Shown: positions 1 to 5,194, numbered from the stretch's first letter. The stretch: 6,694 nucleotides of DNA from Thermoanaerobaculia bacterium (GCA_025937035.1 JAICSG010000225.1:1-6694); one strand, 5' to 3'. Notes: generated by a model not told the origin, from the sequence alone. Made by a program: numbers and translations.

Positions 1-185
1 GCCACCTGCTGGCGGAGCTGGGCCATCTCCACCTGATTCATGGCCGCCTCGCGCTGCAGGTCGACGATGCGCGCCTTGAGCGCCTGGATCTCCTGCTGCT
101 GGGTGTCGTCCGGACGCAGGGCCGATCCGGCGCAGCCGGCGACGGCGAGGCAGAGGGGGACGAGGAGGAGGGTGAGGCGCTTCAT
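1..185 (-). CDS. Coiled-coil lipoprotein, N-terminal part (3' end outside window)
   Basis: Only the first 61 codons are in the window. The protein starts with a short lipoprotein signal peptide: Lys2-Arg3, a Leu/Val-rich core, then lipobox Val15-Ala16-Gly17-Cys18, so Cys18 should be lipidated. From about residue 28 it turns into a Gln/Glu/Leu-rich stretch with hydrophobic residues at heptad-like spacing, which predicts a coiled coil. A good AGGAG ribosome binding site lies at 199..195, 9 bases before the ATG. The gene starts 30 bases after the bamD stop on the same strand, so it is probably the next gene of that operon. A lipoprotein that opens with a coiled coil next to an outer-membrane assembly gene could be a YbgF/CpoB-like periplasmic protein or another envelope scaffold. 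The visible part cannot decide this, so no symbol is given. Confidence 0.8.
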   Translation of the reverse strand, partial: MKRLTLLLVPLCLAVAGCAGSALRPDDTQQQEIQALKARIVDLQREAAMNQVEMAQLRQQV

Positions 186-215
186 CGGGTGCTGCTCCTG
201 CCGTCGGTCATTCAT

Positions 216-1040
216 CTATTGCCCCGCCGGAGCTCCCGCCCCCCCCTTGGTGACGGCCTTGGCGGGCTCCGCCGGTTTGGGGGCGGGCTTGACGTCCGGA
301 ATCTGGGAGACGTACGGGCTCTTGGGGAACTCCTTGCGCAGCTGGTCGAAGGTCGTGATGGCGTTGTCCGGCTCGCGGCTGGCGATGTAGGCGAGGCCGA
401 GGTCGTACATCACCTTGTCCCGCTCCTTGTACTGCGGGTAGGTCTGGAGCACGTACTCGTAGCGCTCGACCGCCGCCAGCGGCACGCCGAACCGGGAGTA
501 GAAGCGCGCCACCGTGAGCTCGTGCTCGGCCAGGTTGGCCAGCACGGCCTGCATCTGCGTCTGGGCCTGGGGGGCATACTCGCTGGTCGGATAGAGGCGG
601 GCGAGGTCCTGGTAGGCCTCCAGCGCCTTGCGGGTGACGTTCTGGTCGCGGTCCGGCTTCTCCATCCGCTTGGCCAGGCTGTTGGCGATCTGGAACTGCA
701 CGTACGCCGACTGGTCGCTGGTGGGGAAGCGGTTCAGGAAGTCGCGGTACTTGGCCTCGGCCTGGATGTAGTTGGCGGTGCCACCCTGGAGATAGTAGGT
801 GTCGGCGGCGAGCAGCAGCGCCTCGCGGCCTATGCCTGAGTTGGGCTCCACCTCGAAGGCGTGGGTGAAGTAGGGTCGGGCCTTGTCGTACTTCTCCTTG
901 GCCAGCAGCTCCTTGCCCTGGGCGATCGACTCCTGGGCGGAGAGCCGCAGGATCGGGTCCTGGGGGGCGCCGCTGCTTTTGCAGCCGGCTCCGGTGAGCA
1001 TCAGGCCCGCCAGGGCCAGCAGGGGGAGGATTCTCTTCAT
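216..1040 (-). CDS. bamD: Outer membrane protein assembly lipoprotein BamD
   Basis: The protein has 274 residues; E. coli BamD has about 245. BamD is the TPR lipoprotein of the BAM complex, which with BamA inserts beta-barrel proteins into the outer membrane. The signal peptide leads to Cys20 in TGAGC; Gly at -3 is less usual than Leu or Val. TPR-like helices run from about residue 35 to 240. The block PDRDQNVTRKALEAYQDL (129-146) followed by YPTSEYAP and AEHELTVARFY (171-181) is the BamD/YfiO family signature. The C-terminus (about 248-274) is a Pro/Ala/Lys-rich tail, probably disordered and beyond the usual family end. The start is fixed by AGGAG at 1050..1046, 5 bases upstream, and by the ATGA overlap with the rpe stop, which implies translational coupling. 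An upstream in-frame extension to 1127 would lie inside rpe and is rejected. Confidence 0.9.
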   Translation of the reverse strand: MKRILPLLALAGLMLTGAGCKSSGAPQDPILRLSAQESIAQGKELLAKEKYDKARPYFTHAFEVEPNSGIGREALLLAADTYYLQGGTANYIQAEAKYRDFLNRFPTSDQSAYVQFQIANSLAKRMEKPDRDQNVTRKALEAYQDLARLYPTSEYAPQAQTQMQAVLANLAEHELTVARFYSRFGVPLAAVERYEYVLQTYPQYKERDKVMYDLGLAYIASREPDNAITTFDQLRKEFPKSPYVSQIPDVKPAPKPAEPAKAVTKGGAGAPAGQ

Positions 1041-1699
1041 ACCGTCTCCTGCCGAGCCCGCTCGCGCAGCTCGGACATGGTTGCCAGGGGGTCTTTCGTG
1101 CCGAAGATCGCCGACCCGGCCACGCACACGTCCACGCCGGCCGACACCACCTGGGCAATGTTATCGCGGTCGATGCCGCCATCCATCTCAATCTCGACCG
1201 GGGCGCCACTTATTTCGATCATCCGCTTCAGGCGGCGCGCCTTGTCGAGCGCGCGGGGCAGGAACGTCTGGCCGCCGAAGCCCGGATTGACCGACATCAC
1301 CAGCACGAAGTCGAGCCGCGGCAGGACGTCCACCAGCAGCTCGACCGGGGTCGCCGGGTTGACCGCCACCCCCGCCTGGGCGCCCTTCCCGCGGATGTGG
1401 TCGAGCAGGCGGTCGAGATGGGGCTCCGCCTCCCAGTGGACGATCGCCCGCGACGCGCCGGCCGCCAGATAGTCGTCGATCAGGCGGTCGGGGTTCGACA
1501 CCATCAGGTGGACGTCGATGGGCAGCCGGGTGCGGGCGCGCACCGCCTTGAGCACCGGGATGCCGAAGCTGAGGTTGGGCACGAAGTGGCCGTCCATGAC
1601 GTCGAAATGGACGAGGTCGGCGCCCCCCTTCTCGCACAGGTCGAGGGCGCCCGCGATATCGGCCAGGTCGGCGGCGAGCAGCGAGGGGGCGAGCTTCAT
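1037..1699 (-). CDS. rpe: Ribulose-phosphate 3-epimerase
   Basis: The protein has 220 residues, the normal family length. It interconverts D-ribulose 5-phosphate and D-xylulose 5-phosphate in the cytosolic pentose phosphate pathway, using a TIM barrel with a bound divalent metal. The expected motifs are present in order: APSLLAAD (4-11), HFDVMDGHFVPN (31-42) with His31 and catalytic Asp33, DVHLMV (62-67) with His64, MSVNPGFGGQ (135-144) for phosphate binding, EMDGGI (171-176) with the second catalytic Asp173, and AGSAIFG (194-200). The ATG shares one base with the upstream PASTA gene stop (TGATG). A GGAG lies at 1710..1707, 7 bases before the start. The 3' end overlaps bamD by four bases (ATGA). 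The coupling places a central-metabolism enzyme inside an envelope operon. No key residue is missing. Confidence 0.97.
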   Translation of the reverse strand: MKLAPSLLAADLADIAGALDLCEKGGADLVHFDVMDGHFVPNLSFGIPVLKAVRARTRLPIDVHLMVSNPDRLIDDYLAAGASRAIVHWEAEPHLDRLLDHIRGKGAQAGVAVNPATPVELLVDVLPRLDFVLVMSVNPGFGGQTFLPRALDKARRLKRMIEISGAPVEIEMDGGIDRDNIAQVVSAGVDVCVAGSAIFGTKDPLATMSELRERARQETV

Positions 1700-2445
1700 C
1701 AGGGGGCTCCGTCCGCGGTGGCCACCACCAGCGAGATCGCGTCCTCGTGGCTCACCGGATGGCCGGGCAGCGGGAACTGGCGCAGGATCACGCCGGCGGC
1801 CACCCCCTCGTAGCGCTCGAACTTGACGTTGCCGAGCTTGAAGCCGCGAGCCTCGAAGTAGGGGCGCACCTGATCGTAGTTGCGGTAGACGAGGTCGGGC
1901 ATCACGTAGCGCTCGACCGGCACGGCCATGGCGAGCAGCAGGTCGACGCCGGTGGCCGGCGGTACGGAGGCGTTGGGGTCCGGGTCCTGCTCGATCACCG
2001 AGCCCGGCGCCTCGCGATGGGGGGCGACGGCACCCAGGATGCGTCCGAGGGCGAGGCCGGTGCCCGAGAGGCCCGCCTGGGCCCCCGGCAGGGTCTTGCC
2101 CCGCAGGTCCGGCACCGTCACCCGGCGCGGCCCTAGCGAGAGGACCACGTTGACCGGGCTCCCCCGCTTGACGAACGACTTCGCGTCCGGGCTCTGGCGC
2201 GCCACCAGGCCGGCCGGCACCTTGTCGTCGTACCGGCCCGTCCCCTCGGCCGTCCGCAGGACCAGCCCCTGGTCGGCCAGCACGTTGGCCGCCTCGGTCT
2301 GCGACATCCCCTCCACGGACGGCACGGTGGTGGCGCCGCTGCGCACGAAAATGCTGAACGAAGTGTAGGCGGCGAGACCGAAGAGGACGAAGACGAGCAG
2401 AGCGTAGGCCAGGCACCCGAACCCACGGAGAAGCTTCGACGGCAT
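1699..2445 (-). CDS. Membrane-anchored protein with three PASTA domains, no kinase
   Basis: The protein has 248 residues. A short basic N-terminus (MPSKLLRG) precedes one membrane helix at about 12-33. Three PASTA-like repeats follow outside the membrane: about 40-105 (opens TTVPSVEGMS, ends VVLSLGP), about 108-173 (VTVPDLRGKTL to DLLLAM) and about 180-243 (YVMPDLVYRNY to ISLVVA). Each has the usual V-P-D/S-L/V-x-G/N opening and a V-x-x-Q-x-P segment (ARQSPD, IEQDPD, LRQFPL). PASTA domains bind peptidoglycan or related ligands and usually belong to PknB-type kinases or penicillin-binding proteins; here no catalytic domain is present. The start at 2445 is preferred because the membrane helix follows at once and TAGACT lies 7 bases upstream, with no Shine-Dalgarno, which suggests a leaderless message. 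It is first in the run PASTA-rpe-bamD. The exact role is not known to me. Confidence 0.88.
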   Translation of the reverse strand: MPSKLLRGFGCLAYALLVFVLFGLAAYTSFSIFVRSGATTVPSVEGMSQTEAANVLADQGLVLRTAEGTGRYDDKVPAGLVARQSPDAKSFVKRGSPVNVVLSLGPRRVTVPDLRGKTLPGAQAGLSGTGLALGRILGAVAPHREAPGSVIEQDPDPNASVPPATGVDLLLAMAVPVERYVMPDLVYRNYDQVRPYFEARGFKLGNVKFERYEGVAAGVILRQFPLPGHPVSHEDAISLVVATADGAP

Positions 2446-2446
2446 G

Positions 2447-2519
2447 GCGGGCAGTCTACCAAAGACGGGGTTGGATGCGGGGAGTAGAATGCGCCGGATG
2501 CAGGCCCACTGCTCGGTCG
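2447..2519 (+). repeat. Direct repeat copy A of the PASTA/nfo start region
   Basis: This stretch matches 2893-2970 on the same strand in three ordered blocks. GCGGGCAG-CTAC-AAAG-CGG is near identical (2447-2467). GTAGAATGCGCCGGATG is 17 of 17 (2484-2500). GCCCACTGCTCGGTCG is 16 of 16 (2504-2519). Copy A has 13 extra bases between the first two blocks and lacks 18 bases (six nfo codons) between the last two. Its left end includes the PASTA promoter and reaches to within two bases of its ATG. Confidence 0.85.
2453..2458 (-). promoter_or_regulatory. Putative -10 element of the PASTA-rpe-bamD run
   Basis: TAGACT on the minus strand lies 7 bases before the ATG at 2445, so a transcript would start at or next to the ATG. 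No TTGACA-like -35 is visible at 16-18 bases, so the call rests on the hexamer, its spacing, and the same layout at nfo. Confidence 0.4.
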
Positions 2520-2548
2520 TGAGCCCAATGGGCCCGGCGGGCAGCTGA
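2498..2548 (+). pseudogene. Truncated nfo 5' fragment, now a 16-codon mini-ORF
   Basis: Inside copy A an ATG at 2498 opens the peptide MQAHCSVVSPMGPAGS and ends at TGA 2546-2548. Residues AHCSV are in the same frame as AHCSV near the start of nfo (residues 9-13 of that protein). The link to the ATG differs only by an in-frame loss of six codons. TAGAAT lies 7 bases before the ATG, exactly as at nfo. This reads as a remnant of a duplicated nfo start; whether it is transcribed or translated is unknown. Confidence 0.6.
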
Positions 2549-2551
2549 GGG

Positions 2552-2575
2552 GCGCCCGCCGGGGGGGGCGGGCCC
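2552..2575. terminator. GC-rich hairpin just after the precursor gene, possible terminator
   Basis: GCCCGCC (2554-2560) pairs with GGCGGGC (2567-2573) around a G6 loop, a 7-bp all-GC stem. On the minus strand it begins a few bases after the TAA of the precursor gene but lacks a U-run. On the plus strand it follows the mini-ORF stop and ends in CCCTTT. It may work in both directions, but the poor T-tract keeps confidence low. Confidence 0.4.
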
Positions 2576-2576
2576 T

Positions 2577-2774
2577 TTAGTTGGCCCCGGCCGCCGCGTA
2601 CATGGTGACGGGTTGATCGGATTCGCAGCCTGTTACACAGGTGCAGCAGCTGCAGGTGCAACCTGACTCCACCGTCAGTCCGCCGGCCACATACCTCAGG
2701 CCGTCTAAATTATCCAATCCCCGCAGCGTCTCTTTCGCCAGCATCAACTTCTTCTTCTGCACCTGCTTCTTCAT
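2577..2774 (-). CDS. Orphan RiPP precursor peptide (lanthipeptide-like, Cys/Thr-rich core)
   Basis: The peptide has 65 residues. The basic N-terminus (MKKQVQKKK) leads into KKLMLAKETLRGLDNLDGL, a pattern typical of leaders in precursors often annotated as class I lanthipeptide or 'natural product precursor'. A Gly31-Gly32 site (YVAGG) looks like a leader cleavage site. The predicted core, from Leu33, holds six Cys (39, 41, 43, 44, 46, 50) mixed with Thr/Ser in GCTCSCCTCVTGC, then a Cys-free tail ESDQPVTMYAAAGAN. Thr/Ser next to Cys suits thioether rings, but heterocycles, disulfides or metal binding are possible. The start is set by AGGAG at 2784..2780, 5 bases upstream; an in-frame ATG at 2807 lacks such a site. 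GC is about 58% by hand count, against 80% in one sampled row of nfo. No LanB/LanC/LanM, protease or exporter is in the window, so maturation would act from elsewhere. The class is inference. Confidence 0.75.
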   Translation of the reverse strand: MKKQVQKKKLMLAKETLRGLDNLDGLRYVAGGLTVESGCTCSCCTCVTGCESDQPVTMYAAAGAN

Positions 2775-2795
2775 GCGTACTCCTAGGTAAAGCGC

Positions 2796-2814
2796 GCCGG
2801 GAAACATCCCCGGC
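2796..2814 (-). promoter_or_regulatory. Short hairpin at the expected 5' end of the precursor mRNA
   Basis: GCCGGG (2796-2801) and CCCGGC (2809-2814) form a 6-bp stem with a 7-base loop. Transcription from the TAGACT at 2826..2821 would begin near 2814, so the RNA could open with this hairpin, 30 to 40 bases before the ATG. It may stabilise the message or act as an operator. It is short enough to be chance in GC-rich DNA. Confidence 0.3.
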
Positions 2815-2820
2815 CTGCGC

Positions 2821-2826
2821 AGTCTA
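2821..2826 (-). promoter_or_regulatory. Putative -10 element of the precursor gene
   Basis: TAGACT followed by GC on the minus strand is identical over 8 bases (TAGACTGC) to the PASTA -10 region. A start point 7 bases downstream gives a 5' leader of about 40 bases carrying the AGGAG site. No convincing -35 hexamer is seen; TTCCGG lies 18 bases upstream. Confidence 0.4.
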
Positions 2827-2831
2827 GCCTA

Positions 2832-2865
2832 TTCGACGGCGCTGCCGGAAGCCGGACAGCTCGAA
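2832..2865. repeat. Imperfect inverted repeat between the precursor gene and nfo
   Basis: TTCGA (2832-2836) pairs with TCGAA (2861-2865). GCTGCCGG (2841-2848) pairs with CCGG-CAGC (2852-2860, one bulged A) around an AAG loop, giving 13 pairs with a 4-base bulge on the left arm. It covers the region upstream of the precursor -10 element, so it could be an operator or a decayed terminator or insertion scar. Confidence 0.45.
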
Positions 2866-2892
2866 CCGACCGGCGGGGAGAGCGAGCGCACT

Positions 2893-2970
2893 GCGGGCAG
2901 CCTACAAAGGCGGAGGGTAGAATGCGCCGGATGTCGAAGCTCCCCCCCCTCGGCGCCCACTGCTCGGTCG
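2893..2970 (+). repeat. Direct repeat copy B, covering the nfo promoter and first codons
   Basis: This is the partner of 2447-2519. It contains the intact nfo start. At its left end GCGGGCAGCCTAC corresponds to the PASTA promoter region of copy A, although no PASTA gene lies here. This shows that the duplicated unit spanned the divergent promoter region. Copies A and B flank the precursor gene about 370 bases apart. Confidence 0.85.
2918..2923 (+). promoter_or_regulatory. Putative -10 element of nfo, leaderless layout
   Basis: TAGAAT lies 7 bases before the ATG at 2931, so the expected start point falls on that ATG. There is no separate Shine-Dalgarno at a usable distance; the GGAGGG at 2912-2917 is 13 bases from the ATG. 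The same hexamer and spacing occur in copy A. Confidence 0.45.
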
Positions 2971-3878
2971 CCGGCGGCATGCCGAACGCCATCGCGCGGG
3001 CCACCTCGCTCGGCTGCACGGCGGCGCAGGTGTTCGTGAAGAACGCCAGCCAGTGGAAGGGCAAGGAGCTGGTCGAGGAGGAGGCCGCCGCGTTCCGGGC
3101 CGCCCACGCGGCGAGCGCGGTGGGGCCGCTGGTGGCCCACGCGAGCTATCTGATCAACCTGTGCAGCGCCGATTCAGGGCTGCTCGCCCGCTCCCGGGAG
3201 GCGCTGGCGGACGAGCTCTCCCGCTGCGCCCGGCTGGGGGTGGGCGGGCTGGTGCTCCACCCCGGGGCCCACCTGGGGGCGGGGGAAGAGGCGGGAGTCG
3301 AGCGGGTGGCGGCGTCGATCGACGCGGTGCTGGCGGGGCTCCCCGGCGCGCCCGTGCGGGTGCTGCTGGAGAACACGGCCGGCCAGGGCTCCTGCCTGGG
3401 GCACCGCCTGGAGCACCTGGAGGCGATCCGCGCCCGGGTGGCCGAGCCGGAGCGGGTGGGGGTCTGCCTGGACACCTGCCACGCCTTCGCCGCCGGCTAT
3501 GCCCTCCACGAGAAGGGCGGCTACGAGGAGATGTGGGCGGAATTCGAAGAGCGGATCGGTTTCGCGGCGCTCGGCTGCATGCACCTCAACGACTCGCTGC
3601 GCCCCTTCGGCTCCCGGCGCGACCGCCACGCCCACATCGGGGAGGGGGAGATCGGCCTCGACGCCTTCGCCCGCCTCCTCCACGACCCGCGCCTCGCCGG
3701 GGTCCCGATGATCATCGAGACCGAGACCGGCGACGATCTGGCGGGACACCGGACGGATCTGGAGACTCTGCGAGGGCTCAGCCGCCCGGCTTCAAGGAAG
3801 CCGGCAGGTTCTTCATCACGTCGAAGTAGATCACCACGAACATCAGCAGCAGGATCATCACGAAGCCGACCTGGCTGA
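2931..3878 (+). CDS. nfo: Endonuclease IV (deoxyribonuclease IV, AP endonuclease family 2)
   Basis: The protein has 315 residues from this start; the family usually has about 280-290. The enzyme cuts DNA 5' to abasic sites in base excision repair, using three zinc ions in a TIM barrel. All nine expected metal ligands are visible: His70, His110, Glu147, Asp181, His184, His218, Asp231, His233 and Glu263, in motifs VAHASYLIN, LHPGAHLG, LLENTAGQG, CLDTCHAFAAGY, MHLNDS, DRHAHIGEG and IIETE. The last is usually ETP. The core ends near residue 283; a further 32 residues are Arg/Ser/Pro-rich and are encoded antisense to the end of rseP. The start at 2931 is chosen for the TAGAAT 7 bases before it; an in-frame ATG at 2922 would overlap that hexamer. 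The gene is divergent from the PASTA run and convergent with rseP. Confidence 0.95.
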   Translation: MSKLPPLGAHCSVAGGMPNAIARATSLGCTAAQVFVKNASQWKGKELVEEEAAAFRAAHAASAVGPLVAHASYLINLCSADSGLLARSREALADELSRCARLGVGGLVLHPGAHLGAGEEAGVERVAASIDAVLAGLPGAPVRVLLENTAGQGSCLGHRLEHLEAIRARVAEPERVGVCLDTCHAFAAGYALHEKGGYEEMWAEFEERIGFAALGCMHLNDSLRPFGSRRDRHAHIGEGEIGLDAFARLLHDPRLAGVPMIIETETGDDLAGHRTDLETLRGLSRPASRKPAGSSSRRSRSPRTSAAGSSRSRPG

Positions 3879-5118
3879 TGATCTCCTTGAGGCGGAGGGA
3901 GAGGTCGCGCCGGATCACCCCCTCGACCATCAGGATGAAGATCTGGCCGCCGTCGAGGATGGGGATCGGCATCAGGTTCATCACCGCGATGCTGATGCTG
4001 ATGAAGCCCATGAGCTGGAGCAGGTACTTGAAGCCGATGCGCGCCGCCTCGCCGCTCTGCTTGGCGATCTCGATCGGCCCCGCGAGCGCCCCCTTGGCGG
4101 AGAGCTGACGGGTGAAGATCTTGCCCAGGATCTGGAAGATCTGCTCCACCGTCTGCGCGCTGTAGCGCGCCCCCTCGACGAACGCCCGGGAGGGGCCGAA
4201 GCGCTGGTAGAAGCCGATCTTCACCCCGATCCGGCCGCTGCCGTTGTCGTTGCGCGGCATCACGGTGAGGGTCAGGGGACGGCCGTCGCGCAGCACCTGC
4301 ACGTCCACCCGCTGGCCGGCGCGCGGCGAGATGGCGTCCACGAAGGCCTGGCTGTCGATCACCGGCTTGCCGTCCACGGCGCGGATCTCGTCGCCGGGGC
4401 GGAAGCCGGCGGCCTCGGCGGGCTGGCCCTTGACGATCTCGATCACCTGCGGCCGCACCATGGGCATCATGCCGGCGAGATCGCCCACCTCGTAGCGCGG
4501 GACCAGCTTGGGGGTCACCGAGGCGTGGAGGGTCTGCTGGCCGCGCTGGATGGCGAGCGCCACCGGCCGCCCGGGCGAGCCCATGACGGTGAGCAGGACG
4601 TCCTGCCAGCTCTCGACCTTCTCCCCGTTGACGGAGAGGATGCGGTCCCCCCGCTGCAATCCCGCCTGGGCCGCCGAGGAGCTCGCCTCGACGCCGCCGA
4701 TGAGGGGCGGCATGTCGGGGAAGCTCATCACCTCGATGCCGACCATGAAGACGACGGAGAAGACCAGGATGGCGAGGACGACGTTGGCCGCCGGCCCGGC
4801 CAGATAGACCAGGACGCGCTGCCAGCGGGGCTTGTTGAGGAACTCGCGCGGATCGGAGGGATCGACGTCCTCGGGGCTCTCGCCCCCCAACCGCACGTAG
4901 CCGCCGAGGGGGACGGCCGAGACGCGGTACTCGGTCTCGCCGCGCTGGAAGCCCCAGAGGCGCTTGCCGAAGCCGACCGAGAAGGTCATCACGCGCACGC
5001 CGAAGGCCTTGGCCACCAGCAGGTGCCCGGCCTCGTGGACGACGATGATCACGCCCAGGGCGAACGCGAACGAAAGAAGGGTATAAAGGCTGCTGGTCAA
5101 AAAGTGCATGCGATCCAT
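3778..5118 (-). CDS. rseP: RseP-type site-2 zinc metalloprotease with two PDZ domains
   Basis: The protein has 446 residues from this start; E. coli RseP has 450. It is an inner-membrane intramembrane protease that cuts already trimmed anti-sigma factors and leftover signal peptides. Motifs in order: HEAGH (28-32) in the first membrane helix with catalytic Glu29, FSVGFG (46-51), PLGGYVRLGG (70-79), AGPAAN (107-112) in the second helix, a PDZ domain about 135-205 (ASSSAAQAGLQRGDRILSVNG), a second about 222-290 (GQPAEAAGFRPGDEIRAVDG), MNLMPIPILDGGQ (380-392) carrying the third zinc ligand Asp389, and a final helix about 415-433. Start choice is open: ATG 5118 has GGAG only 3 bases upstream, ATG 5109 would put HExxH nearest the E. 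coli position, and TTG 5142 has no site. The 3' end overlaps nfo by 101 bases, tail to tail. Its target anti-sigma factor is not in the window. Confidence 0.95.
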   Translation of the reverse strand: MDRMHFLTSSLYTLLSFAFALGVIIVVHEAGHLLVAKAFGVRVMTFSVGFGKRLWGFQRGETEYRVSAVPLGGYVRLGGESPEDVDPSDPREFLNKPRWQRVLVYLAGPAANVVLAILVFSVVFMVGIEVMSFPDMPPLIGGVEASSSAAQAGLQRGDRILSVNGEKVESWQDVLLTVMGSPGRPVALAIQRGQQTLHASVTPKLVPRYEVGDLAGMMPMVRPQVIEIVKGQPAEAAGFRPGDEIRAVDGKPVIDSQAFVDAISPRAGQRVDVQVLRDGRPLTLTVMPRNDNGSGRIGVKIGFYQRFGPSRAFVEGARYSAQTVEQIFQILGKIFTRQLSAKGALAGPIEIAKQSGEAARIGFKYLLQLMGFISISIAVMNLMPIPILDGGQIFILMVEGVIRRDLSLRLKEIISQVGFVMILLLMFVVIYFDVMKNLPASLKPGG

Positions 5119-5156
5119 CCGCTCCGGCCGGCGCCGGTCCAAAGGTGGAGCCGTTG

Positions 5157-5162
5157 ATTATA
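5157..5162 (-). promoter_or_regulatory. Consensus -10 (TATAAT) of a promoter for rseP
   Basis: A perfect TATAAT on the minus strand sits in the 90-base gap between cdsA and rseP, 38 bases before the ATG at 5118. It lies inside an inverted repeat: CCGTTG (5170..5165) and CAACGG (5156..5151). No TTGACA is found at 16-18 bases. GGAAAC lies 15 bases upstream, so an ECF-type -35 cannot be excluded. This suggests rseP is transcribed at least partly apart from uppS-cdsA. Confidence 0.5.
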
Positions 5163-5181
5163 TCCAACGGCGGTAACGTTT

Positions 5182-5194
5182 CCGGGATTCCCGG
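5182..5194. repeat. Perfect short palindrome CCGGGA-T-TCCCGG upstream of rseP
   Basis: It is a 6+6 inverted repeat with a 1-base centre, 14 bases after the cdsA stop and 19 bases upstream of the rseP TATAAT. As RNA it could form only a small CCGGG/CCCGG hairpin, so a protein-binding operator is as likely as a weak terminator for cdsA. Confidence 0.35.

Noticed and set aside
189..839. Plus-strand open frame opposite bamD, rich in Leu/Val/Gly
   Set aside because: It is the antisense shadow of bamD, with no recognisable domain or start signal of its own.
1700..2416. In-frame upstream extension of rpe
   Set aside because: The extension is low-complexity Arg/Gly/Pro and overlaps the real PASTA gene. 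Rpe proteins begin with the M-x-x-APSLLAAD pattern found at 1699, next to a GGAG site.
2577..2774. Small metallothionein instead of a RiPP precursor
   Set aside because: The C-x-C-x-C-C-x-C run would suit metal binding. However, the KETL leader, the Gly-Gly site and the Thr/Ser placement fit a processed precursor better. It is kept as a minor alternative.
2775..2807. Longer start (ATG at 2807) for the peptide precursor
   Set aside because: It adds MFPGALYLGVR before the typical MKK leader and has no ribosome binding site, while ATG 2774 has AGGAG 5 bases upstream.
2447..2970. Insertion sequence or CRISPR around the repeated blocks
   Set aside because: There is no transposase frame and no terminal inverted repeat at the ends. 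There are only two diverged copies, with no regular spacing.
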